Shown here in pieces: positions 12,237 through 25,400 of a DNA stretch of 64,000 nt (position 1 is its first letter; every line of letters begins with the position of its first letter). The stretch is from Calliphora vicina (Eukaryota; Arthropoda; Insecta; Diptera; Calliphoridae), in assembly GCF_958450345.1 (NCBI RefSeq), contig NC_088780.1:161678726-161742725 (forward strand), read 5' to 3'. Position numbers and translations under genes: made by a program. The notes under the pieces are model-generated. The model saw nothing but the letters and a program-made list of their open reading frames with translations. It had not been told where the DNA came from and did no database searches.

Positions 12237-13480
12237 TTATAAATCAATGTAATAGACGTTAAAATAATAATAACAACAATTACGATCAAATTAAGAATAA
12301 GTAAGATAAATAGAATAGCGAAAATAGACAAAGTAATATTGACTGCCTACTTACAGCAACACTGTTCACAATTCCTCTTATTGCTGTCACGTTTTTTGTT
12401 TACATCAAATAAATAACAAGACATAACCGTAATCGTTTTATTGGTTTTTCGCTCTCTCCCACACACAATTTGCATGCACTCTAAACTGCACTCTACAACA
12501 ACAACCATAATAACATGTGCAATTGTAAATGATAAACATTACTCATCAATTATTTAGTTAATTGTTGGTGTTTGGAGTGATCGCACTAAAATTCTAAAAT
12601 CCCAAGTTAATAAATGTGTTAATTGATAAATAAATTAATTAAATGTGATAAATACATAATAAAATCTTATAAATAGTTATTGATAGAAGTGTTAAAATTC
12701 TATAATAACATATAATAAAAGTAATGTGCATGTTAATATCATCATAAAGTATAGTGTGTGCAAGTAGTGAAATAATTTTTGTGGTTTTTTAGTTGTGGCA
12801 GCAAAAATTAATTAAAACAACAAATAGAGAGAAAAATTGGCAAATTCTATGTAAAAGTATAAAAATCTGCAATGTCATTAATAATAATTTGCGTTTAGTT
12901 GTGAAATTCATTAATAAAATCTTCATAATACAATGTTTAACAAAAAGTGTGACTATAAATATTTTATACAATGTAAAAAATTATCCAACCTCGGGCATTA
13001 TTAATTAGTTTGAAACAATTTCAAAATATTAACGTAGGTAACTAATTTTAAAATCAATTCTCTCAAGAGATGTTTCGGTTTATAATTACTGCTGTTATGT
13101 TTTTGTTATCATATCACAATTGATATCACATATTTGTGGAACATGAATTTCTTTATGTATTTTTAAATTTAAATTCTAGTTATTTGCGAATATACAAAGA
13201 CAAAAAATCTCGATTTAAATAAACACGAGCTAGGGCCGTTTAATATTAAGGCATCGATATACATACATAAAAAAGTAAAAAAAACAAATAAATTATATGC
13301 ACAAAATTAAATTACATCAAATGGCAAAAATTCAAATCCTTTAAGACATCTAAATGTGGATGGGGTAAGTGCTTTTACGCAATTTTCATCTTATTCATTT
13401 AATTTTATCCATCTTAACAAATAATAATAAAATTAAGAAATTGTTAATTCGCTAATAACATTGTAAATAAGCGTTAAATC
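12237..13480. other. AT-rich intergenic DNA, no gene seen
   Basis: Between the hairpin MITE and the 13.5-kb tandem array I find only AT-rich sequence with short chance frames. No splice-bounded exon or RNA gene is evident. Confidence 0.5.
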
Positions 13481-13484
13481 ACGA

Positions 13485-14410
13485 TTTGTAATCACTCATA
13501 CATATATCGATACTTTATATGAAAAATTCAAAATATGTTAAATCGTTTATTGAAAAACTGAGCTCGATCTGAGATCACTCATATTTATGACCAAAAATCC
13601 TTAATAACATTGTAAACAAGGGTTTAATTGAGAAAAGGAGATCGATCTATGATCACTCATATAAAATCTAAAATATATTGTAAAAAAGCGTTTAATTAAG
13701 AAAAGGAGCTCGATTTATGATCACTCATATTTTTTACCAAAAATATATTTTTCATATTGAAAATTAAAAAAATCTAAAATCTTTAATAATATTGTAAATA
13801 ATCGTTTAATCGAGAAAAGAAGCTCGATCTGTGATCACTCATATTTATGACCAAAAATTGATTTATCAAACAAAAAATCGAAAATCCTTAATAACATTGT
13901 AAATTAGCGTTTAATCAAGAAAAGGAGCTTGATCTGTGATCACTCATATTTCTGACCAAATACCGATTTTTGCATATTTATGACCAAAAATTGGTTTTTC
14001 ATATGAAAAACGCAAAAAATCTAAAATCTTTAATAACATTGTGAATTAGCGTTTAATCAAGAAAAGGAGCTCGATCTGTGATCACTCATATTTCTTACCA
14101 AAAATTAATTTTTCATATGAAAAAACTCAAGAAACTAAAATCTTTAATAACTTTGTTATTGAGCAAAGAAGCTCGATTTCTGATCACTCATATTTCAGAC
14201 CAAAAAACGATATTTTCTATGAAAAACTCTAAATTTACAAAATCGTTAAACACTTTGTTAACTGAGAAAAAGAGCAAGATCTATGATAACTATGAAAAAC
14301 TCGAAAAATATAAAATTGTTAATATGTAACTTTATTATAAAGCGTTTAATTGAGGAGGAGCTCGATCTGCGATCATCATATTTGTGACAAAAAATCAATA
14401 TTTTCTCTGA
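13485..14410. repeat. Degenerate tandem array with GATCACTCATAT landmark
   Basis: The block GAGCTCGATCTGTGATCACT plus CATATTT recurs with variants at about 13490, 13573, 13651, 13719, 13833, 13938, 14080, 14182 and 14371. Each is followed by GACCAAAAAT, TTAATAACATTGTAAAT and CGTTTAATTGAGAAAAG blocks. Spacing varies from 68 to 189 bp, so units have gained and lost sub-blocks. It lies between the convergent 3' ends of hh and Invadolysin. Confidence 0.8.
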
Positions 14411-15919
14411 AAAACTAAATATCCCTTTTCTCATTTTTCCTATTCAAATTCTCCCGGGGAATTTTTTTCATAATTGGGCTGTTTGTATTGACAGACGAAA
14501 TTGTTTTATTTTTTCTAATCCAGATGTTCATCTCTAACATTTATAGTGCTGCCATATTTAACACCAGTGGTAATTTGTAGAGTAGTTTACCTGAAATGTA
14601 TAGCATATCTTACGGCGGTTTATTTTGTGTTTCTTATTAGTTTAAGTTTTAATTTAATTTTAAATAGATGTTTTGGAAGACATTTCTGTTAGTTATGATA
14701 TTAAAATTATTACGGATTTTAAACAAAAAAGTTCATATTTATGCGATTTAAAAAAGGTTTACTGGCTGTTTTAATGGAAATTCAAAATACTTCGTACTTC
14801 AATTCAAAATAGAATAAACAATATTCATAAGAAAATTGTCTGTAGGAATACATAGTAAAATTACATGATCCTGCAGATTGATCATAATCTTATTTTACAA
14901 AAGTGTGAGATCATTAAAACTTCTATAATGATTTAGTGGTTTTTCGAAGATTTTTAGCAGTACATATAACTTGTGCGTCATTAAACTAAAAACATCTATT
15001 ATGGTGTATTTCCCTACTAGTTTATATTGGTCTTAGTTAGACACTTCTCTAGGCTATAAATTTAAAATGCATTTGAATTTTTTTGTTTATTTCTTCTTTT
15101 TATTTTTTTTTTTAACGGTAATTGTTTTTCATTTCATTATTTTTATAATATAATTAATTGTATATAAAGATACATACACATTTTCTATTAAATACATCAT
15201 AAAAATACACATAAATATTGTTTGATTTATAAAATAAAATTGCATATAAACTTGAATATTGTTTGTTTGATTAATCACTTAATAGAGGACGAAATTATTG
15301 GTTGAAATGTTTTATATTATTTATGCAAATAAAAACACAAGGAATGTAAATGAGAGCAGCAAAAAAGTGAAACCTTAAAATCAAGTTTTAATGCTTAATG
15401 AGTTAATAAAATATTGAGGAATTGAATTGGCAGATTCCAGTATTATTTTGTTTCCTTTGCGAATATATAGTAGGTACTTAAACAACTAAAATTTGTATAA
15501 TTTAATTTACAGCATAGACAAGAGTATACATAATGAACAAATATAATGTTTTTACTAAAATAAATTACAATTATTGAGCTTATTTAAATGCGCCTACAAT
15601 ACAATATGAATACTTTTGTCATTGTTCAAGAATGTGGTAAGCGTATGCTTTTTTAGGTTTTTCGTTTTTGTTAAATAAATCTCAAAAATGTTCAACACAT
15701 GCAGCTTGTTAGTTACATGTAAAATAGGTTGAGAACCACAGCACAGTTTAAAATGATGGTTTGTTTTTTTTTCTTCTCGAAAATAAAAGTAGTCAAAAAT
15801 ATAATAGTATACGAGTAATATTTAACTATTTAACTAGGCTAAAATCTATATACACATTTCTATAACTATGTTTATAAACTATTTTCTATACCATACTTTT
15901 TTGTTTATTGTATCTACAC
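14411..15919. other. Intergenic / Invadolysin 3' flank
   Basis: AT-rich DNA that must contain the 3' UTR of the - strand metalloprotease gene next to 15919. A TTTATT (AATAAA on the - strand) sits only 11 bases past the stop, probably too close, and others lie farther left. No other gene is recognised. Confidence 0.5.
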
Positions 15920-16401
15920 CTATCGTTGTCGTATTGCATTTACAATTCCATTATGCATGAGCAGACTTAACACAGCAAGAGTTAATGGCAAATATTGAGG
16001 GAGTGTCGCCTGCAAACTCCAAGCTCCACAGCGTAAATGATCTTGTGGATATTTATTTAATGGTGGTGCCTCCTCTCTCAAACGGCATTGTTCGTCTCTG
16101 GCACCAAAGTATTCACCACACAATTCGTCACAGGAGGGACATATGAGGGCGCCACGATGCAGCCAGCCATTGGCCGAAATACTTATGGACAGTCTTTGTC
16201 CCGGAAAATAGCAAGTATAGGTATAATTTGCTACTTGTATATGCAGTCTGCCATCACTGCAGTTGTATTTATAACAGCCAGAACCCCAGTGTTGCCATTC
16301 GCGTGTATGATGGCAAGTGCGTTCCTCCCACATGGCACCACCATGATCGAAACACTTCGATCCTTGGCCATAATTTTCCAAAGCATAGTTTTTAGTTGGT
16401 T
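15920..16401 (-). CDS. Invadolysin: Invadolysin exon 11 (C-terminal)
   Basis: 482 nt from acceptor TTTTTAG to the TAG at 15922-15920. It contains ENYGQGSKCFDHGGAMWEER, WHWGSGCYKYNC-like Cys pairs, and CPSCDELCGEYFGARDEQC. The tail has the hydrophobic stretch QYLPLTLAVLSLLMHNGIV, then NAIRQR. The tail may direct GPI attachment or anchor the protein. Confidence 0.94.
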
Positions 16402-19400
16402 CTAAAAAGTTTGAGTTTAAGTAGTTGTATGCTTAATAAATTTGTTGTCATTTACTTACTGGGATTATTTTCTACAAAATGACAGTGTGATCCCCGAATG
16501 GTAATGTTATTATTGCGCCAAGTAAATTCTTGTATATAGGGACAATGATCTGCCAATGAAACTGATCCTCCATAGAAAACTTCATCACCGTCTTTAATGT
16601 TGTTTATACTATCGAAATTCTGTAAATAGAAATGGTTTAAATTTATGATGTTAAATATGACTTTTTACAGATTTAACTGATCACTACGCATCTGATTGTT
16701 GATATCAATTTAGGGACTTTATTGTGATTAAATATAAATAATTGGCAAATTAAAGCAAACAATGAACATGTGAAGACATAAAAAAAAAATTTTAAGTGAT
16801 AACTAATCCATTTGGATTTGTGGATGAGTAATAAGGACATAGATTAGCCACTTTAGTGAAGAGTTCCAAACGATATTGCCAACAAATTTTGAGTGTAGAA
16901 TTCACAGGGCATTCGGTGTATCGAAAGACCAGGAACTATTCAAATTGTGCCTACAACGTTTTTGCGTATATAATGGAATGCACATGGAACATGAGGAAAA
17001 TTCAAAATTTTGTTGGGTTAAAGATAAAATTTAAAAGAAAATCTTAAAAATACAGCTTTGGCTTGATTAAAATGACCAATTCAAGGAACTCTCTAGGAAC
17101 TATCAGCGTGTGTTAAAAAATATATTCCATATTTAATAATTTTATTATATAAATAATGCGGAATTTTTTAAAATTTTTAGCTTTTATTTTGAAACAATTG
17201 TATAATATAAATGGATTGGCAATGGCTATGACCTTTTCCCAACTTTCTGGCAACATATGGATTCCGAGTCAAAAGAATTGCTTATCTTTCGAGGCCAAGA
17301 ACGAATCAAGCCAATACTCTGATACTATGTGCCAAAGTCTATCGAAACAAATAATAGTCGGACGGGACACGGCCTGGAATATAAAGCGAGTGAGAAAAAA
17401 CTTCTCAACCACTTCATTCTAAATACTTTTTAACATGTATTGCAACATGTGACGAGCGTTGCACAGTGGGGCATAATCGAAATTTTTTGGAAATAAATCT
17501 GGAATTTCTAAACGTCTGGTCCCATCGGTATAAAATCTGACGTGGGCGTAGCCAAGGAGTATTTATGTTATTAAAATGACTTCAATGACTATGGGGTTCA
17601 AAGTGGGGTACCATCGACACGTCCTTTTGGAAAACGCTAGGCTATGTCTTGTGTGTGCTATTTATCTCTTACAATTTCCGAGTTATAGGCATTTCAAAAT
17701 TGAAATTTTAAAATTTTGCCATACCTTAGTCCGATTTTTTAAAAAATATAGGGCGTACTTTTGGACCGAATGGACTCAATTTTTATTTGTTAGTTAGACA
17801 ACTAAATTACCAATATTATACAAAAGATTTCAGAGCAATATCAATTATGAATCGAAAAATAAACGATTTTCAACTTAAAAATTCAAAAAATAGTAGATTT
17901 TTGCTGTTTTAAAAAAAATATTTCTTTAAGAACACATAACAATTTTCTGTTCTTATGTAAGGTATCTTTATGGAGAATATTTTGGTATAAATAAAATATC
18001 CTATTTTTCGAATATGTCGCCTCTACGTACTTCGGAATTTGACCTATTTTTTTTTATCAAAATTTCAACTTTGGGCCAAAATCCCAAAGCTGGGTTCAGC
18101 TATAGAAACCTTGATGTCTTCCCTATTTATCCCCAAAGTATTTTCCCAGCCCCGAAGGAAATGTGGACCCTATAAACAAATTTGTAAAAAATACCATTTT
18201 TGGAATTTTTGCTCCAATTTTTAGGAATTTCATGATTCCCTTTGACCTTTTGACAAGTTTTTTTACATTTTGTTATTTAGGATTACAAACTTAAAAAATT
18301 TTGAAAATTTCATTGAGTTTTATTAATAAATAAAGTTTTTATTACATATTTTTTGAGTTTCTAAAACTAAAATTTGTATCAAAAATTTAATAGGATTGCA
18401 AATATTAGGAAAAATTTTATCCACATTTATTCATTAGATAAGTTAATTTTTGGTCTTACAAAAATAAATTCAAGTCAACAAAGTTAGACTCAAAAATAGC
18501 CACTTTTAAAACACAGTTCTTCAAAAAAATTCATATTTTAGTAAAACTTGTTGTTGAATAAAATATTAAAAAAAAGTTATCACCCACAGTTACCCGCATT
18601 TTTAAAGTCATACACCCAATATATTTTAAAGCATTTCAAAGGAGAAATAGTAAAACTAATAAAATGAAGATCTTTCAAAGATGTGGCAACAAAGAAGTTT
18701 GACATACATTAGAAAAAATCTCTGAAACACAATGTTAGATGTTAGGAAAAAATGCATTTGTACATACATAATTTCTTATTAACCCACCTGATACTGTTCT
18801 GGTAACCTAAAATTATGTCTAATTAAATTGCACAATGCCACAGAATTACGATCATCGGTGCATTCAGTTTGAAGAGGATCCTGTTTCACCTTGGAACAAA
18901 ATGGATGTATGGAACGGCCCCTAAAAACAAAACACAAAATTTAACATAATTGTATTAAACTAAACAAGCTAATCAAAATCTCACTTGGCATTATTTAACT
19001 GAATCCAATCTTTGCAGCTGCGCATAACGAAATTGCAGCCCAAACCACGACCCCATGACAAGGGGCTTGCCATGCTATAGTTGGCTCGATACCAGCCCGA
19101 GTCTTCCATTAAAGCTAAGGTAATGCGAGAAAACACAGGAGATTGAGTATGAGTGCCTGTCATTGCCTCATTCTGAAATAAAATAAAAAATACAAAACAA
19201 CAAAAATTTACCTCAGCCAACCGATTTGAAACTAGAAAACCCACCTCTAAAATACGTTTCTCCCAGTGAGTCAAAGCGGTACCCTCACCTCCCTGATCCT
19301 CTAGCTCAGCGCCCTCTAATAGATCACAATTGAAATGTTTGCGTACTTCCTGCACTACTCTGGGTGTCACCATCATATCGATTTCTTTACGCACATGACC

Positions 19401-22400
19401 ATTGCGTACCGACCAATTATCTCTAACCACTTTGCGTATGGTGTCATTACTCCATTGATGAATTTGTAGGCTAAAAAAACAAGATTTTATATAAACAATT
19501 TTTAATTTAGTTTAATAGCCTTAAAAAGTAACTTACATTTCATTTAAATGTGGTTTACCGGTGTCCGGTATTCTCGGCGTTCTTGGCTTACCCTCATCGT
19601 CACGAAAGAAGGCAAATAGACTTACCGAGAAGCCCAAGGCATGTAATATCTCATGCTTAACTGTTGATATAAGAGTGTGTAATTCCTGAGGTTTAGTGCT
19701 TATACTATTAGGACATAAATTCGCATGACCCGCTATGGGACGATCCAAAGTAGCCTCTTGTTGGCAATGGGCGGCATAGGCCACCGTCAAACCCTTGTGA
19801 CAACGTTCTGTTTGTCGAGCTGAGACATAAAATACAAAATCAGCCTCCTCAATACCATCGCCAGCTTGTGTGGATTCTTCAACACGACAGTTCTGTCCAG
19901 TGGCATTACAAATACGGCACACCTTGAAAATAATGTCTTCTTTAATTAGTCTTTCTTACCAAATTTGAGGAATTAACTTACATCCAAGTGTCCTTCGGGC
20001 ACTTCCACCTCACCACACATTGTTATCGATTTGCAATTATCAATACAATGTGTCAGACCATTTTTAACAAAAACTTTAGTGCTGTTGCATTTCCTATTAA
20101 ATAATTAAACGCACGTATTATGTATGAGAAGGTAAAGTGTAAAAGTAATACGATTATAAATCAATGAAATTAATTTTCTGGGGAAATATAAGATTGTCCC
20201 ATTGCAATAATAATACCTGTTAAGCCGTATGGGACCTTTGGTTTGCCGCACCATTAATGCCTGCTCCCAAAATTGTATTGCCTCTGGTAGTACTGTATCC
20301 TGTTTTTGGGTGCGAATGGGAGAAATAAGAGAAAATGTATTAATAATAGATTATAGTGTTCTTTGGAGCTTTAAGTTTAACATGCGTGTGTGTTTTTGTA
20401 TGTCATTTTGTTAAGGAGTCTATTGTAAATGTAATTATTTCTACGTAAGAATATTAAAGATTAATACAAGTACAGTGGGAATTAATCAATCTGTTGACTT
20501 GCTGTTTGATTTTCATTATTTATACTTACATATATAGATAAATATTTAATTATTTTCGTGGCTTTTGCTTGTTAATTGTATTTATTTAATAAAAGCAGGA
20601 TGAAGCTTTGTTTTACAGTTGCGAACAAGATAATAGCAGTACCACGAAATTTTGAAATATTTTAACTTTGTTCACAGTGTACTGTGATTGACATACAGAA
20701 GAGGATGGACGTCGAATATATTGACTACAGCCTGAGCTTCCAAATAAAACCAGTTTAGACCCGCCAGTTCACAAAATATTGCGATATTTGCTTGCAAACC
20801 AGTCGGCATTCAGCGTACTCCAAACGAGTACCACTATGTAATTTTGTTAATAGTGGCTTTTTCCTTGGACTTCGTTCTGTGAAGTTTGCATCTAGAAATC
20901 ATCTCCTTACTCTCATACCAATAACTTCTAAATTTCATTCGGTTTTTATTTGCTTGACAGATTAAATGGATTGCATTTGATAATTCTGACGATATTTCGA
21001 TCGTCCTGAGGTGTAGTTTTCCGTTTGCAGTCCCTTTTTTTATTTTTTTCTTTCTATTCAATAGCGTTTGATATAAAGTTGAATATGTTGAAAAGATTTT
21101 CCTTATTTTTTCAACTTTAAAATTAATTTTCCCTAAGCAATAGTGCAATGTATTGCGCGACCCACTAAAACAGGAATTATATAAAAAAGAACTGTTTTTA
21201 ATCTTAAATATACAATAAATTCAGCATATTTAACTAAATTGTACTTTAATCTTAAAAAATATTTGACTTCTTTAAAAAAAAATTCAAAAAAATTAATTCA
21301 ATAATCCGGCACTGCTATTTCAATGTTAATAAAAAAATACATATTGTCATATATAAGAGCCTTTATTTCCAAAGTTATCATTATTTTTACAAAAAGATTA
21401 CATCACAAAAAATGTACAGGATTGACCGATTATGGGTATAAACAAAATTTTAAGTTTAACATTTTTAAAGACGTTGTACGCCGTTTCAAAAAAATTTCCT
21501 AGTGGTACTGCTATTTTCTTGTTCGTAACTGTATAAATAATTGTGTCATGATTTAGTATTAAGTTCGCCAAAGTAATATTTGTAATTTTGGATTCCACAA
21601 ATAATTACACTCTCCCAAAATTTTATGACTGACACAACAAAATTATCCGATTTCTGTAAAATTTTTGAAATAGAATTTAAACATTTTAATGAAATCGTAT
21701 AATTTTGTTGTGTCAGCCATTAATTTTGAGAGAGAGTAATTATTTGTACTCTCAGTTGCGCCTCTAGTTCTACCATATGCCTTAGGGAATATTATGCTCA
21801 CGTTTGATCAAATTCCACCAATAAATAAAAGAAACATTAAAAATTTTACTCTACCACAGAGTTGAAAGGTTAAGAAAATCGCAATGTTTTTTAATATCAT
21901 CATTAAAAACTAATCCCGTTGAATCGCTCATTCAACACGCATTGTGTCATATCAAGCCAATCAAATGAGTAATTTATCTGAAATGCATCACTGACAGACA
22001 TCTTTTCCAAGAATGAGAGTTAGTCAAGTCAATAAATATATGCCATTGACGCAATATGTCAGACGTCGTTTCTTTTTCTTCCTTACCGACAACATCTGAA
22101 GTACAAGGTGGCGCAAAAGTAAACTTCCGATGTTTTTTTTGGCTGTAATTAAAAAAAATTATTTTTATTTGGTCTAATATGATTTCATGTAAATGGCCGC
22201 CGCCACAGTTGATTGTCATTTGAGCCCTTTTTATGTAATTTTCCATCACTTTGGGCAAAACTTCCGGCGATAGGTCCTCACATTCTTGAAGGATATTTTC
22301 TTTAAGAGCTTCAAGAGTCTGAGGCTTGTTGACATAAACCCGCGACTTCAAAAAGCTTCACAAAGAGAAGTCTGTAGCGGTCATATCAGGCGATCTTGCT

Positions 22401-25400
22401 GGCCAGTGCAAATCGCCAAAACGGATATCGGTTGTGGCACGTGCTGTGTGTGCCGTTGCACCGTCCTGTTGGAACCACATGTTTTCCAATCCCAATTCAT
22501 CAAGTAGCGCTCACCATTCACAGTAACCATTTGGCCCGCGACGTCTTCGAAGAAAAAAGGTCCGATGACCTTTTTTGACTTTGAGAGTGTGTAATGGCTC
22601 TTCGTGGGTTACACGCGGATTTTTAGTGCCCCAGAAGCGTAAATTTTGCTTATTTACGTACCCTGATTATTTTTGATGAAAAATCATCTTCCTCTTGGTG
22701 GTGATTAAGGATGGCAATATTCCGCGTTCTGGAGCAGTGTAGCGTAACATTGTTTATTAACGTGTTTTTCGCATGTGTTTACTACACAAATGTCAAAACA
22801 GAACTCACATTAGGGGCCAATCGCAAAATTTATAGCATTTTCTGATAGAAGGATTACTTTTGCGCCACCTAGCATGTTTTCCTATGAATCAATTTCCAAT
22901 AACATTGCTCGTGACACTAGGTTCTGACGTCAATCGACCACCATAGCCAATTCATCAGCTATACTGTTAGCGTTATGTTCTTAATGGAAACCCCTTTACA
23001 CAGGCTATGTAAGAACTCATTCCTGCATAGATATACAGGATTTACAATTAGGAATAAAGTATTTGCTAAACATATGCCCGATGTTTATACCCTTCACCAT
23101 GAGTGGCAAGGGTAGCTATAAGTTTGTCAATCCTTTTGTAATTTCAACAGTTTTCATTTGCGACCCCATAAAATATATATATTCTGTATCGTTATAGAAA
23201 GAGTCGATATAGCATGCCCGTCTGAATGTTGAAATCAACTTTCGGTAGTCCCCAAATAACTTAAATACATGATTCATACATCAATATATCCGCTAGAGGG
23301 AAAATCTAGAAATCGGCCCACAAACGATTATTGACCTATTTTTTATCTTTATCTGGATTACTAAGTCATTAATATAGACAACATGGATATTTAATGATAG
23401 ATAAGTCAAAGACCTTTCCAACGACGATATACAATGGGCCTAATGAAAACAATATTTTTTTTTAACAAATATATTTTTAATCAGTATCTTACTTGCTTTC
23501 TTTAATTTTCTATTACAGATATTTTTACTCTAAGTTTAAGTTCTTGGCAATATTTTATGGAATGTTTCTGGAAAATTTAGATTTTTACGATCCTCCGATC
23601 TAAAAATGCAGTTTTTTGCAACTAGGATTTCTACACTTTACTTTTCACGACCCGAGATTTCTCTTGATTTCTTAGTAATTTTAGTGTCTAATAGAAATAT
23701 TTTTTTTCTTTACTTCTTAACGGAAATATGATGTCGTTTCATTCACCGTTTAGGCAAAAGTAAAGTAGTGGCTCTTTCAAGGAAATTCTTTAGCTCGTTT
23801 TATGGGTTAACTGCTTCTATATCATACTGTCCTTCTACTGCAGACTTGTTGATTCCAGTCTATTACATTTCTGGAGATGTCAGATTCATCGTCATTTTAG
23901 CCTTCTGATTATGCATAAAACTGGTGTCCGGTCTATACCCAAAGTTGTTCGTGGCCTGAAAACTGTTAGGATTCGGCAGAGATAACGGTTGTTGATAACT
24001 TGCATTGCTTTGAGATCACAGCGAACTGCATAGACCAGTTGAATATTTTTAGCTTGGTACGTCTAGAGTAGAGTGTCCAAAAAAACCGGCAAATTTGAAA
24101 AACCGGATTAGGGTTTAACCGAAAAAGTGTGTCTTTTAAAAAAACCGGTTAAACGGTTCCGGTTTTTATCTTAAAAAAACCGGTTAACCGGTTTATATTA
24201 AATTTTTATTTAAAATTATTTTTATTTGTGGACGCAAATAGGAATTCTGTTAAGAATTGTGTACTAAATCTTCGGAAATTTAGCATTTTGAATTTTTAAG
24301 GCTCTATCTTTATGCAATTATATTATATCTTTTACCAAAAATTTTGCAAATGCTGTAATTTTGTATTAAATAAATAAATATTTTTGAAAATGGTATCAAA
24401 GTTTTTCATAAATATGTTTGAATGAGCTTTAGACAATATATTTAATTATAACCGGTTAACCGTCTTACAAAAACCGGGTTGACAAAAAACAGAAAAGTTA
24501 AAAAAACCGAAACCGGTGGAGTGATGAGATGAAAAACCCGGTTGACCGGTTTTTGTTTTCGGTTTTGTCTTGTAAGTTTGTCGGTCTTTATTTTCCAGCT
24601 GCGGTATGACTCAGTCTGTCCAGGTTCGATTCCCGTAGCCGATTGTAAGAACTCCCCAATTCTTCTTAACGAAGTCAAGTTAAGCCGATTGGAGATATTA
24701 GACTACTAAATAACCCGAACTATTTTTAATATTCCATACATACTCTTGTTTGTTTTCCCTTTGCACTAAGCCGAGGATCAACCGTTTTTCATCCCAACGC
24801 TTCAAATATGAATCGAACCTGGACAGACTGAGTCCAAAGCCCTGCGCCGACTAAATTTCACGGCGACGGCGGCTACCAAAAAAAATGTCGACGACGGCTC
24901 AAAGCCGGCTATCAGCCGATTAAAGAATAATTACTCAAATTGTAAAAATTCAAAGGAACTTCAATCAAAGCCGCAAAAATTTTGCCGGCGACGGTTATTA
25001 AAACTTATCGGCAGCTCGGCTTACAGCCATTGGGCGTAGGTCTCTGACTGAGTCATACCTCAGCTGGAAAATTAAACTGCATTACAGTCGACGGCATACA
25101 AGAGACGGCGAACTTACTTATCGGCGACAAAAGAGTATCTAAATCGATTGATTTAATTCAAAATCAATATTGATTTATATTCAATTCTGGTGCATCGCTG
25201 CAAAATGAGTTCTGTTCATTGTTCTATCTACAGTGGAATGTGTTCTGCAGAAAATAGGAAATTTGTTGCTGATACCCACAGTTTCTTACGTAATACACGT
25301 ACTTCAACAAGATCTCATCCATTCGTGATTTTAAGTGGAAAATTAGTTTTTTTAGCCATCGCTGTATGTGGAATAAATCTCCTGCAGAAGTATTTCCTGT

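Noticed and set aside
16088..16405. A 105-residue + strand open frame
   Set aside because: It lies antisense to Invadolysin exon 11; the - strand frame has the conserved Cys pattern and splice phase.
24600..24660. Possible tRNA gene around the GGTTCGATTC motif
   Set aside because: No acceptor stem, A box or anticodon arm can be drawn; better explained as a repeat.
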